Positions 8,191 to 16,450 of a stretch of 64,000 bases of DNA are shown here, piece after piece. The notes under the pieces were generated by a model. That model saw only the letters and a program-made list of their open reading frames with translations, was not told the origin of the DNA and did not search any database. This stretch comes from Sulfitobacter undariae. GTDB taxonomy: Bacteria; Pseudomonadota; Alphaproteobacteria; Rhodobacterales; Rhodobacteraceae. The stretch is taken from assembly GCF_014196805.1 (NCBI RefSeq), contig NZ_JACIEI010000002.1:310001-374000 (forward strand). The letters are read 5' to 3'. Made by a program: the position numbers and the translations under genes. Positions within the stretch are counted from its first letter, which is position 1, and each line of letters opens with the position of its first letter.

Positions 8191-9840
8191 TCAATCGGGC
8201 AGGCGAATAGGGCCATATGTAGCATATGCATCGCGCGGAGAGGGATTGCCTGCATGGGATGCTCCGCCAAAATGGTGAATGATCCCTGAAACTGCGTTTA
8301 GCGAGGTCTGCACCGCGCCCTCGACCCATGCAGGGGTCCAGCTGACACCGTCACCTGCAAGGAAAATACCGCGTTCCGAGGCGGGCAGGTCGTCCTGCAT
8401 GAAATGACCAAACATACGGTGGTTATAGCGGTAATGCCCCGGCAGCGCGCCTTTGAACGCCCCAAGGAAGTTTTCATCGGCTTCCCAGCTAACCGTAATC
8501 GGGTTGCCTAAAATGTGGCTGCGTATGTCCAGCGTCGGATAAATCTTGTTCAGTGACGACAGCGCCAGATCAACACGTTTTTCTACAGGCAGAGGCAGCA
8601 CTTTGAGCGCGTCTGTCATCCATGAATAACTCAGGCAAATCACAGAGGGTTTGTCGGGGCCATTGTCGAACAGGTAGGTGCCTCGGGTCATGCGGTCGGT
8701 CAATGTCATCGACATTACATCGCGGCCTGTTTCCGGGTCCTTGTCCTTCCAGAATGCGCGATCAACCATCACAAAGGTCTTGGCCGACTGCATGTACCGC
8801 GTGCGATCCAGTGCCATCCACAAATCCTGCGAAAATAGGGATTCTTCAGTGTCGATCTGGGTCGATAAAAGGTGGCTCTGGCAGGTGACCAAAACCGCCC
8901 CGAAATCTTCGCTGCGGCCCCATTTGTCGGTGACTTCGATGGTGCCATCAGGCTGACGGCGAATGCGCGCGGCACCGGCGCGGGTTGCGCCGCCATTGAG
9001 GCTGGCCAAGCTGGTGCCAGCGGGCCAATGCACACAGCCCTCGGGTGTATGCGCCCAAAGCTGGCGGGGGACTTGTTCGACGCCGCCCACCACATAGCGC
9101 TGGTGGTCGTCACATTCCGTCACATTGACGCGTAGAATTTCCAGCATGGAATTGGGGAAATCGGAATCCCATCCGCCTGTGCCAAACCCGACCTGACCAA
9201 AGACTTCGCGGTGGTGGAATGATAGTTTTTGGAAGGCGTCGGATGAGGCGACAAAATCATAGAATGTACGTTCGTCCCATGCGGCGACCAGCGGGTCCCA
9301 GATTTCTTTGATGCGGGGGATGTCACGATCCCGAATGGCCTGTTTTAGGGCCGCAAAATTTGCCCCCTCTTCAAGGGCAGCATCATAGGCTTGTGCCACT
9401 TCGCTAAACAGCGCGGGCAGATCGGCCAGCGTTTGCGCGTAATGGGTTTGACCCAGTAGATCGACCACTGTTGAACCCGCGGCAGGTGTCAGAGGGTTGG
9501 GGAATGGCGCTGTTTCCAGTCCCAACATTTCGATATAGTGGTAAAATCCCGTAGAAGAGACGGGGAAACGCATGCCGCCCAACTCTGCAATGACACCCTC
9601 TACACCCTCAAAGGGTTGCGACCGAAGCCTGCCGCCAAACTGACCAGATTCGAACAAGATGGGGCGCAGGCCAAGTTTCATCAGCTCATACCCTGCGATC
9701 ACACCGGCAGCGCCTGCACCGATGATGGCAACTGTTTCGCCGTGTGCGTTGTCGGGTAGGGTGCCTAGCCCCGAAGGATGTTTGATCCAGTCATCATAGG
9801 CAAAAGGGAAGTCAGGGCCAAAAACGCTTACGGGGTTCAT
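8191..9840 (-). CDS. Flavin monooxygenase of the tryptophan/phenylalanine 2-monooxygenase (IaaM) type
   Basis: 549 aa, close to bacterial IaaM length. An FAD-binding GAGAAGVIAGYEL lies at 41-53, then FESGQFGGRL, then AELGGMRFPVSSTGFYHY (85-102), which parallels the AEMGAMRFP...TG.FHY block of IaaM. The C-terminal LAGDGVSWTPAWVEGAVQT (about 494-512) matches the flavin/substrate block that ends in WxEGAVQTxLN. IaaM-type enzymes turn Trp or Phe into the 2-acetamide with loss of CO2. The start overlaps the stop of the upstream amidase gene by 4 bp (ATGA), so the two are co-translated. L-amino-acid oxidase activity is the main alternative. Confidence 0.82.
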   Translation of the reverse strand: MNPVSVFGPDFPFAYDDWIKHPSGLGTLPDNAHGETVAIIGAGAAGVIAGYELMKLGLRPILFESGQFGGRLRSQPFEGVEGVIAELGGMRFPVSSTGFYHYIEMLGLETAPFPNPLTPAAGSTVVDLLGQTHYAQTLADLPALFSEVAQAYDAALEEGANFAALKQAIRDRDIPRIKEIWDPLVAAWDERTFYDFVASSDAFQKLSFHHREVFGQVGFGTGGWDSDFPNSMLEILRVNVTECDDHQRYVVGGVEQVPRQLWAHTPEGCVHWPAGTSLASLNGGATRAGAARIRRQPDGTIEVTDKWGRSEDFGAVLVTCQSHLLSTQIDTEESLFSQDLWMALDRTRYMQSAKTFVMVDRAFWKDKDPETGRDVMSMTLTDRMTRGTYLFDNGPDKPSVICLSYSWMTDALKVLPLPVEKRVDLALSSLNKIYPTLDIRSHILGNPITVSWEADENFLGAFKGALPGHYRYNHRMFGHFMQDDLPASERGIFLAGDGVSWTPAWVEGAVQTSLNAVSGIIHHFGGASHAGNPSPRDAYATYGPIRLPD

Positions 9841-10655
9841 CTGTCGTCTCCATATAAATCGGGCCTACGGTCCTGTAGGTGGGTCTGGCTTTGGCGGGTG
9901 TCTTCTAAGGTGGTGTGGCTCAGTGTCGCGTAAAAAAGACCTGTGGCGCATGTGTCAGCGCGGGTTTGGTCCTGCCCGTCAGGGCCGCAGACACATGATA
10001 ACCCGTTGTAAGAAAATTCACCTTCCGCGCCAACGTAATTGCAATAAGCCACATAGACCGCATTTTCCTCGGCGCGTGCTGCAACGAGGCGTGTTGCGAC
10101 CGTATCGAAGGGTTCCATATTTGCGGTTGGCGTAACGATCAGATCCGCACCGCGCAAGGCAAGATCACGCGCGACTTCGGGGAACTCGATATCGTAGCAA
10201 ATTGCCAATCCGATGCGCCAGCCAGCCAGCTCGAACACTGGCGACAATTGTTCGCCAGCTGTGAATTGAGCGCGGTCTGTATCGCCGAAAAGATGGGTTT
10301 TGTGATAGCGGGCGCATTCAACACCGTTCGCGTCAATGGCGATGCAACCGTTGTAGGGCAGGGGCGTTGCGGGAATGGCAACACCGATGACCAGCGCGAT
10401 TTCATGCTGCGCTGCAAGGCGACACAGCGCCCTGCGTATTTCATCAAACTCTGCGGCATGCGCATGGATACGCGCGGGGCCGATGTTGTAGCCGCCGATG
10501 AACATCTCGGGAGTGACAAACACATCTGCTCCTGCAGCCGCAGCCACGGCGATTGTCTCTTTAAGCTGTGCAAGGCAGGCCTGCACGTCCCCACAAGGGG
10601 ATGTTTGCCAAAGCGCAATTGTCAGGGGCGTGTTCTGTGATGGGGGGGGAGACAT
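9837..10655 (-). CDS. Nitrilase-superfamily carbon-nitrogen hydrolase (probable amidase)
   Basis: 272 aa. The catalytic triad of the superfamily is visible: Glu50 in VFVTPEMFIGGYN, Lys119 in ARYHKTHLFGD and Cys153 in GLAICYDIEFPE. Start ATG 10655 has GAGG upstream. It is the first gene of a two-gene operon with the IaaM-like monooxygenase, overlapping by 4 bp. In classical auxin operons the acetamide is hydrolysed by an amidase-signature enzyme (IaaH); here a nitrilase-fold amidase could do that step. Another simple amide is also possible. Confidence 0.82.
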   Translation of the reverse strand: MSPPPSQNTPLTIALWQTSPCGDVQACLAQLKETIAVAAAAGADVFVTPEMFIGGYNIGPARIHAHAAEFDEIRRALCRLAAQHEIALVIGVAIPATPLPYNGCIAIDANGVECARYHKTHLFGDTDRAQFTAGEQLSPVFELAGWRIGLAICYDIEFPEVARDLALRGADLIVTPTANMEPFDTVATRLVAARAEENAVYVAYCNYVGAEGEFSYNGLSCVCGPDGQDQTRADTCATGLFYATLSHTTLEDTRQSQTHLQDRRPDLYGDDR

Positions 10656-10709
10656 TCAGGACCTCATTTTAGATGCCGGATAACCTTCGACTTGGGGCGT
10701 TCTTAACTT

Positions 10710-11915
10710 TTATAACAATTGGGTTAGCTTTTCAGCGACAAAGGGACGCTTTTGTACTGCCAACCACAAGAGCGCGCAGACGGTGCCGACCACGATGAGC
10801 AAGATTCCGTAGGAGCCTGTGAGGTTTTGCGACTGAGTGGAAACGATTTGAATGCCTGCTGCCCCCATTATTGTCACGCTGAACTGGATCAATGCGGCGG
10901 CTGATCCGGTATCTTGCGATTGTTGTTCCAGCAGCAGGTTAACACCGGGGACACGCACTGCGATGACCGCAATTGATACTGCCGCCGCAATGGGCGCGAA
11001 AATCCACGGGGTCATCCATCCGCCCCAAAGCATTAGGATGCCGCCCGAAACGATAACTGCAAAGCAGCCCGAAATAATGTTTTGCACATGAAACTTGCGG
11101 GACAGACGCAGGTATATTTGCGGACCGAGCATCGCAAAAGCAGCATTCATCGCGAAGATAAAGCCGAACGCCTGTTCAGTCATGCCAAAGTCATCGACAT
11201 AGACATAAGCGGCGATCCCGATGAAGGACATCAGACACATGGGCACCGTGGAAAATATCAGCAACAGATAGGCAAATCTGGGGTTCTTGAGCACAACCCC
11301 CAAACGCCCCCACGCCATCAGCAACGGTCCTGTCGATTTTTCCTCAAGCGTTTCTTGATACAGCGCGACAAGACATGCAGCGAAACAGGCGAAAACGGCC
11401 AGAGCGACAAACATCATATGCCATGAGGCGATTTTCAGCAAAAAGGCACCAAGGATGGGGGCAATCATCGGGGCGATGATGACCAGTGACATGATTGTGG
11501 CCATCACCTTTTCGCGCTCGCGCCCATCAAACAGGTCTTTGACAATTGTGGTGCCGACGACAGTCACACCGCCACCAGCTAATCCTTGCACTATGCGAAA
11601 CGCAATCAAGCCCTCGATGGAGTAGGTCATTGCACATAACAAACTGGCCGCAATGTAGAGGGAGAGGGCGATAAACAGGATCGGCTTTCGCCCAGTGCGT
11701 TCGCTAAGGGGCCCCCAGAACAACATGCCAATGGCAAAGGCGATCATATAAGTGCCCAGCGTCAGGTTGACCATGCTGTGACTGGTTTGGAATACATCTG
11801 CCATCTGCGGTAACGCTGGCAAGTAGAGGTCCATCGTCAACGGCGGAAACGCCCCCAGAATAATCAGCAAAAGCATCGTGCCTTTTCGTCCCAGTTTGGG
11901 TTGCTCGACTTTCAT
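10710..11915 (-). CDS. Bcr/CflA-type multidrug efflux MFS transporter
   Basis: 401 aa from ATG 11915, with AAAGGA upstream; an ATG at 12002 would add 29 non-hydrophobic residues. It shows the twelve-helix MFS pattern. Family marks are TMDLYLPALPQMADVF near residue 25, the loop 2-3 motif GPLSERTGRKPI, and RIVQGLAGGGVTVVGTTIVKD with the drug-exporter motif in helix 5. These proton antiporters export chloramphenicol, bicyclomycin, sulfonamides or cysteine; the substrate is not deducible. It is transcribed alone or after the two-component genes upstream on the same strand, with a gap of about 200 bp. Confidence 0.85.
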   Translation of the reverse strand: MKVEQPKLGRKGTMLLLIILGAFPPLTMDLYLPALPQMADVFQTSHSMVNLTLGTYMIAFAIGMLFWGPLSERTGRKPILFIALSLYIAASLLCAMTYSIEGLIAFRIVQGLAGGGVTVVGTTIVKDLFDGREREKVMATIMSLVIIAPMIAPILGAFLLKIASWHMMFVALAVFACFAACLVALYQETLEEKSTGPLLMAWGRLGVVLKNPRFAYLLLIFSTVPMCLMSFIGIAAYVYVDDFGMTEQAFGFIFAMNAAFAMLGPQIYLRLSRKFHVQNIISGCFAVIVSGGILMLWGGWMTPWIFAPIAAAVSIAVIAVRVPGVNLLLEQQSQDTGSAAALIQFSVTIMGAAGIQIVSTQSQNLTGSYGILLIVVGTVCALLWLAVQKRPFVAEKLTQLL

Positions 11916-12117
11916 AATGCGATGTCCTTTTGCGTGATGTGCGCGACCCAACATGGCGCACGGCGGGGGCGTATCTGAAAACACACAGAATAGGTGCTGC
12001 ACCCAATCCAGTTTTAATCAGCCTTTAGTAGGCCCATTTGGCTTTGTGCATTAGGCCGATTGTAGACGCGCTTCAACCTTTGAGTGAAGAAGAGGGCTGC
12101 CCAAAATGAAGGCATGT

Positions 12118-13482
12118 TCAGCATTTTTCCAGTGGTAAGCTGACACGTGCCTGCAATCCCCCTTCGGGCAAGTTTTCAAGCGTGATCTTGCCCCCGTGGG
12201 CAAGGATGATTGTGCGCGAAATGGCAAGCCCCAAACCCGCACCGCCCGTTTCAAGGCTGCGGCTGTGGTCGCCACGGGTGAAGGGTTGAAACATTGCATC
12301 CAACTGATCTGGGGGAATGCCCGGCCCGTCGTCTTTGATGGTTACAATTGCGTTTTGACCATCGGTCCTCAAGGTGACTGCCGCTTCGCTGCCGTACCTT
12401 AGGGCGTTGTCGATCAGATTTCCAAAGGCACGCCCAAGTCCAACACGGCGGCCCCTGACCAATGCATCCAGTTCGGCATCACATGGCACGCCACGATCCG
12501 CGCAAATCTGGGTGAGCTGGGGGCCAAGAACCAGCGGGATCATCTTTTCCCCTTCTTGTCCTTCTTTTGCATAAGTAACCAAGCCATCAGCCATCACGGT
12601 CATCTCGTCCAATGTGCGCACCATGGCTTCGCGTTGGCTGTCATCATCCAGCATTTCTGCACGGATGCGCAGGCTGGTCATCGGGGTGCGCAAGTCATGC
12701 CCCACTGCGGCCAACATGCGCACACGTTCTGCATCAAATTGGGAAATCTCGGCCTGCATTGCGTTAAATGCTTGCGCGGCTTTCCGCATCTCGCGGGGGC
12801 CGCCTTCGGGCACACGCGCCGTGCGGTCACCGCGTCCGGCAGCTTCGGCCGCTTGTGATAGCTGTGCAAGTGGCTTGGTCAGTTGGCCAGCCAGCATGAT
12901 GGACACGCCCAGAACACACAACAGGGATAAACCAAGGACCGTGAAAAAGGGTTTTGCGTCAAAGCGGTCTTTTCGCGGGGCGGCGGCGCTGGTTACAATA
13001 TTCAGCCATTCTTGCTGTCCGTTTCGTGCGGTCAATGGTGTGGTAACGGCAATGACCTTTTTCGAAACATTGTGGCCCTTCGGCTTTGGAGGCCCTTTGG
13101 AAGTGACACGTTCAACAATCGCTACTCTGACGTCCTCCAGACCAAGAGTGTCCGTGAGAACCTGCGCGATATACTCCGAGCGGCTGTCAGTTGCGGTTTG
13201 CTCCAGCAACGGCGTTCCCTCGACTTGCACACGCGCAAATCGGGATGTGGCGTCTTTGGCGATGATTTGGCGCACCTGATCGTCAACGGCTTGCATCGCA
13301 GGGATAAGGGCGACGATGCGCTCAATCTGGCGGTCTTCGCTGGCGTGTTTGTCAAAACGTTGTTGCTGAAAGCCAAGGACCAGCAGCGCAATGAGGTTGG
13401 CGATGATGATCGTGCTGATCAACAGCAAGATGATACGCCCCGCAAGGCCATGCGGGAACAGGCGTGTGACGGCGCGGATCAT
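12118..13482 (-). CDS. Two-component sensor histidine kinase (EnvZ-like)
   Basis: 454 aa from ATG 13482, which overlaps the regulator stop by 4 bp (ATGA). Transmembrane helix 16-38, a periplasmic domain of about 140 residues, transmembrane helix 178-198, HAMP about 200-252, then HisKA with phospho-acceptor His262 in AAVGHDLRTPMTSLR. The ATPase domain has the N box NLIDNALRYG, G1 DDGPGIPP and G2 GGAGLGLAIS. The periplasmic sensor is not recognised. The pair lies next to a divergent EF-hand gene and RND efflux genes, which are plausible targets. Confidence 0.92.
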   Translation of the reverse strand: MIRAVTRLFPHGLAGRIILLLISTIIIANLIALLVLGFQQQRFDKHASEDRQIERIVALIPAMQAVDDQVRQIIAKDATSRFARVQVEGTPLLEQTATDSRSEYIAQVLTDTLGLEDVRVAIVERVTSKGPPKPKGHNVSKKVIAVTTPLTARNGQQEWLNIVTSAAAPRKDRFDAKPFFTVLGLSLLCVLGVSIMLAGQLTKPLAQLSQAAEAAGRGDRTARVPEGGPREMRKAAQAFNAMQAEISQFDAERVRMLAAVGHDLRTPMTSLRIRAEMLDDDSQREAMVRTLDEMTVMADGLVTYAKEGQEGEKMIPLVLGPQLTQICADRGVPCDAELDALVRGRRVGLGRAFGNLIDNALRYGSEAAVTLRTDGQNAIVTIKDDGPGIPPDQLDAMFQPFTRGDHSRSLETGGAGLGLAISRTIILAHGGKITLENLPEGGLQARVSLPLEKC

Positions 13483-14198
13483 GGGGCCACCTCCACATCT
13501 GCCACCAGACGATATCCGCCCCCCCATTCCGTCACGAGGATTTGCGGGTTTTTCGGGTCCGGTTCGATTTTGCGGCGTAGGCGGCTGATTTGGTTGTCGA
13601 TGGCACGATCATATACTTTTGCTTCGCGCCCCGCCGTTAGGTCCAGCAGGGTTGCCCGACTGAGCACTGTGCGTGGTTGATCCAGAAAGATGCTCAAAAG
13701 GCGGTTCTCGGCAGTTGTTATGTCGATCAGTTGCCCGTCAGCGTGCTGCAATTTGAGGGCATCAGGATCATGGGTCCAATTTGCAAACTTGCGCTTGCCG
13801 CTGGGCGTTGGCGCGATCTCGGGGGGGGATCTGCGCAAAACGGCGCGTACTCTTGCAAGCAATTCGCGTGGATTGAACGGTTTGACCAAATAGTCATCCG
13901 CGCCCAGCTCCAGCCCGACAATGCGGTCGGTCTCATCTGCCATTGCGGTCAAAAGCAGGACAGGCGGCCCGCCTTGCGCCACCAGCCAGCGGCACAGGCT
14001 TAACCCGTCTTCTCCGGGCATCATGATGTCGAGGATCACAAAGTGAATGGCTGCATCCGCTAGAATCTCACGCGCCTCTGCCGCATTTGCGGCCAAACGC
14101 GTGCGGTATCCCTGCTTGCGCATGTATTGGCCAAGGGGTTCACGAATGTCTCGGGCATCGTCGACGATCAGGATTTGTGGGGCTATCGGGTCGGTCAT
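13479..14198 (-). CDS. OmpR/PhoB-family response regulator
   Basis: 239 aa. The receiver has the acidic pair DD (13-14), phospho-acceptor Asp57 in VILDIMMPGEDG, Thr in LLTAMADE and Lys in DYLVKPFNPREL. The C-terminal winged helix ends with KVYDRAIDNQISRLRRKIE. It is cognate to the kinase with which it overlaps by 4 bp. Regulators of this family bind tandem direct repeats about 10-11 bp apart; such repeats (three GACAAA) lie in the divergent promoter region at 14328-14363, suggesting control of the EF-hand gene and autoregulation. Confidence 0.94.
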   Translation of the reverse strand: MTDPIAPQILIVDDARDIREPLGQYMRKQGYRTRLAANAAEAREILADAAIHFVILDIMMPGEDGLSLCRWLVAQGGPPVLLLTAMADETDRIVGLELGADDYLVKPFNPRELLARVRAVLRRSPPEIAPTPSGKRKFANWTHDPDALKLQHADGQLIDITTAENRLLSIFLDQPRTVLSRATLLDLTAGREAKVYDRAIDNQISRLRRKIEPDPKNPQILVTEWGGGYRLVADVEVAP

Positions 14199-14325
14199 TG
14201 CTATTCTCCCCCGTCGGGTTTGTCCCTTCGGTGTCTCTTATTGCGCTGTCTTCCCATCATAAATCAACCATCAGGCGCGGGTTGTGGGCGCTCAATTGTC
14301 GCAAAATGTATCAGGATGCAGGGTT

Positions 14326-14363
14326 GCGACAAATGGCGACAAACGGGCATTGGTGCTGACAAA
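14326..14363 (+). promoter_or_regulatory. Direct repeats, candidate response-regulator operator
   Basis: GCGACAAATG (14326-14335) is followed directly by GCGACAAACG (14336-14345), and a third GACAAA sits at 14358-14363. The GACAAA cores start at 14328, 14338 and 14358, exactly 10 and 20 bp apart and thus on one helix face. An inverted copy, ATTGTCGCAA, lies just upstream near 14295. This fits OmpR-family binding. The site is between the regulator gene (start 14198) and the EF-hand gene (start 14440). Confidence 0.55.
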
Positions 14364-14439
14364 CCTTTTGCCGCAAGACCGCCTAAGTAAGGATCACCGA
14401 GGCGATGGATGCCTCACTGAGTTCTTGAAAGGACATAAC

Positions 14440-15057
14440 ATGACAAACTCCAAAATTCTTCCTGGCAGCTTTCTCGCCGTTGCGGCGCTTTTGTCTGGTC
14501 TGACAGTTGCCACAGCGCAAACCACACAAGAAGCCGCCCCTGTTCAAGCCGAAGTGACCAGCGATGCGCCAGATGCAAAACCGCACGGTATGCGCAAAGG
14601 TCATGGCGCTCGCGGGGAACGTGGCGGACGTGGCATGATGGGAATGATCATGAAAAAGGCTGATGCGAACGGTGATCGCGCAGTGACACAAGAAGAGATT
14701 GATACATTCCGCGCAGGTCTGGTGTCGGGCGCGGATGTGTCGGGCGAGGGTAATCTGTCACTTGACGAGTTCGACACAATCTACATGGAGATGATCCGCG
14801 AGAAGATGGTTGATGCGTTTCAAAAGCTAGACGCGGATGGCGATGGCCAGATCACCCAAGCTGAAATGGACAAGCGGTTTGGCAATATGGTTGAACGTAT
14901 GGACCGGAACAAAGACGGCCAATTGGACCGTGATGACCGCGCCAAGCGGAGCCACGGCAAAAACCGCGGCGACCATGACGGCAAAGGCCACGGTGATCGC
15001 GATGGCAAGCAACAACGTGACCATGACCGCAAGCCTGCCAAAGACGCCCGCGACTAA
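14440..15057 (+). CDS. Secreted EF-hand calcium-binding protein
   Basis: 205 aa from ATG 14440, with AAAGGA upstream. Signal peptide about 1-27 (SFLAVAALLSGLTVATAQ). Four EF-hand-type loops: DANGDRAVTQEE (75-86), DVSGEGNLSLDE (99-110), DADGDGQITQAE (131-142) and DRNKDGQLDRDD (155-166); the third is canonical, while the others have substitutions at ligand positions. Low-complexity segments flank them: a Gly/Arg/Met run (RKGHGARGERGGRGMMGM) and a His/Asp/Lys-rich tail from 170 that could bind divalent metals. It probably binds Ca or other metals in the periplasm. Direct repeats upstream point to control by the adjacent two-component system. Confidence 0.85.
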   Translation: MTNSKILPGSFLAVAALLSGLTVATAQTTQEAAPVQAEVTSDAPDAKPHGMRKGHGARGERGGRGMMGMIMKKADANGDRAVTQEEIDTFRAGLVSGADVSGEGNLSLDEFDTIYMEMIREKMVDAFQKLDADGDGQITQAEMDKRFGNMVERMDRNKDGQLDRDDRAKRSHGKNRGDHDGKGHGDRDGKQQRDHDRKPAKDARD

Positions 15058-15207
15058 AAAAGGTGCAGCGGGGCATCCGTGGCTCGCTGACGTCCCCGTG
15101 ATGTGATGCCAACACGTTTCAAGGTGGAATAGCGTTGCACGATAGCTATGTTCCATGTCGTATAGAGAAGCGGTGTGGTCACGTGATCGGGCACCAAGAA
15201 CCGAATA

Positions 15208-15240
15208 GGCGCACCATTCTGAGATGTCTGGTGCGCCCTT
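15208..15240 (+). terminator. Probable terminator after the EF-hand gene
   Basis: Stem GGCGCACCA / TGGTGCGCC (9 bp, perfect), 12-base loop, followed by CTTTC. It is about 150 bp downstream of the EF-hand stop and just before the RND adaptor gene. The U-run is weak, so some read-through into the efflux genes is possible. Confidence 0.55.
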
Positions 15241-15265
15241 TCATTAAGATTATTTCGAGCGGCAG

Positions 15266-16450
15266 ATGGCGCTGGACAGACTGATAGGGACGATTCAAAT
15301 GCGTATGCTTGGGACATTGCTTGCCGTGGTGGTGATACTTGCCGGCTCTTATTACGTCAGCTTTGGCATGCCAGCGCCTGTTGCGGACCTTTTGGGTGTC
15401 GAGCAGAGCAGCGCAAGCAACCCTGATGCAGGTGCTTCTGGTGCTCAAAGGGGCGCACGCGGTGCAGGCGGCGGTGGGCGCGGTGCAACTGTCGTTGTGA
15501 CGTCACCTGTTGAAATGGCGCCTTATGAAGATGTTATGCGTGCGGTTGGCAGTGCCGCTGCCTTGCGCAGCGTGAATGTCGTCACAGAGGTTTCCGGCGC
15601 TGTGATAGAGACCAATCTGTCGGCCAACAGAGAGGTCGTGGCAGGTGAGGTTCTGGTCAAGCTGGATGCACGTACAGAGGCGTTGAACCTTGAAATCGCG
15701 CAGGCCGAGTTGGAGCAAGCCCAATCCACCTTTCAGAGGTATGAGCGTCTGGGGTCATCTGGTAACTCAACGATAACAGATGTGGCAAAATCCGAAGCGA
15801 ATGTGGCGCAGCGCCTTGCAGAAGCAAAAGTAGGGCTGGCCGAAATTGCTTTGGAAGAACGCACCATTCGCGCGCCTATTTCCGGACGGCTGGGGCTCAG
15901 TGATTTGATGGTCGGGGATATTCTCGCGGCCAATTCGGTTATCGGCACCATCGACGATTCCGAAGTCCTTTTGGTTGAGTTTGAACTCCCTGAACGTTCT
16001 ATTGGCATGCTGACGCCCGAGCAGCGGGTATTGGCAAGCACCCCCACATTACGTGGCCGCACGTTTGAAGGTGAAATTGTAGAGTTCGACAGCCGCATTG
16101 ATAGCGTGACACGCAGTGTGACGGTCAAGATGCGCGTGGACAACTCTGACGGGTTGCTGTGGCCAGGGATGACCTTCTCTGTGCGGATCAACCATCAAAG
16201 CGCGCCGATGTCGGTGCTGCCGTCAACCGCGATTACGTGGTCGCGCAGTGGCTCAAGCGTCTGGGTGGATAATGAAGGCAAAGCCGAACAGGTGCCTGTG
16301 ACAATTGTGTTTAGGCGCGATGATCAGGTCTGGATTGATGCGGATATCGCAGTGGGTGCAATGGTTGTGACCGAAGGCGCGCTGAAATTGCGTGCGGGTG
16401 CAAGCATCACCTCGGCCTCTCGTAGCAGAACACCAAAGGAACCATCATGA
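15266..16450 (+). CDS. RND efflux periplasmic adaptor (membrane fusion) subunit
   Basis: 394 aa from ATG 15266; an alternative ATG at 15299 (MRMLGTLLAVV) with GGGAC upstream is equally credible and removes 11 residues. An N-terminal membrane anchor (about 12-32) is followed by a Gly/Ala-rich linker. The biotinyl-lipoyl half-motifs are VVTEVSGAVIETN and RTIRAPISGRLGLSDL, split by an alpha-helical hairpin rich in Ala, Glu and Gln (about 135-185), then beta-barrel and membrane-proximal domains. It bridges the inner-membrane pump to an outer-membrane channel. It overlaps the pump gene by 4 bp (ATGA). No outer-membrane factor gene is adjacent. Confidence 0.9.
   Translation: MALDRLIGTIQMRMLGTLLAVVVILAGSYYVSFGMPAPVADLLGVEQSSASNPDAGASGAQRGARGAGGGGRGATVVVTSPVEMAPYEDVMRAVGSAAALRSVNVVTEVSGAVIETNLSANREVVAGEVLVKLDARTEALNLEIAQAELEQAQSTFQRYERLGSSGNSTITDVAKSEANVAQRLAEAKVGLAEIALEERTIRAPISGRLGLSDLMVGDILAANSVIGTIDDSEVLLVEFELPERSIGMLTPEQRVLASTPTLRGRTFEGEIVEFDSRIDSVTRSVTVKMRVDNSDGLLWPGMTFSVRINHQSAPMSVLPSTAITWSRSGSSVWVDNEGKAEQVPVTIVFRRDDQVWIDADIAVGAMVVTEGALKLRAGASITSASRSRTPKEPS

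Noticed and set aside
12614-13279. 221-codon plus-strand frame within the histidine kinase gene
   Set aside because: Antisense to a complete kinase with all catalytic boxes; Ser/Arg/Thr-rich and without family resemblance.
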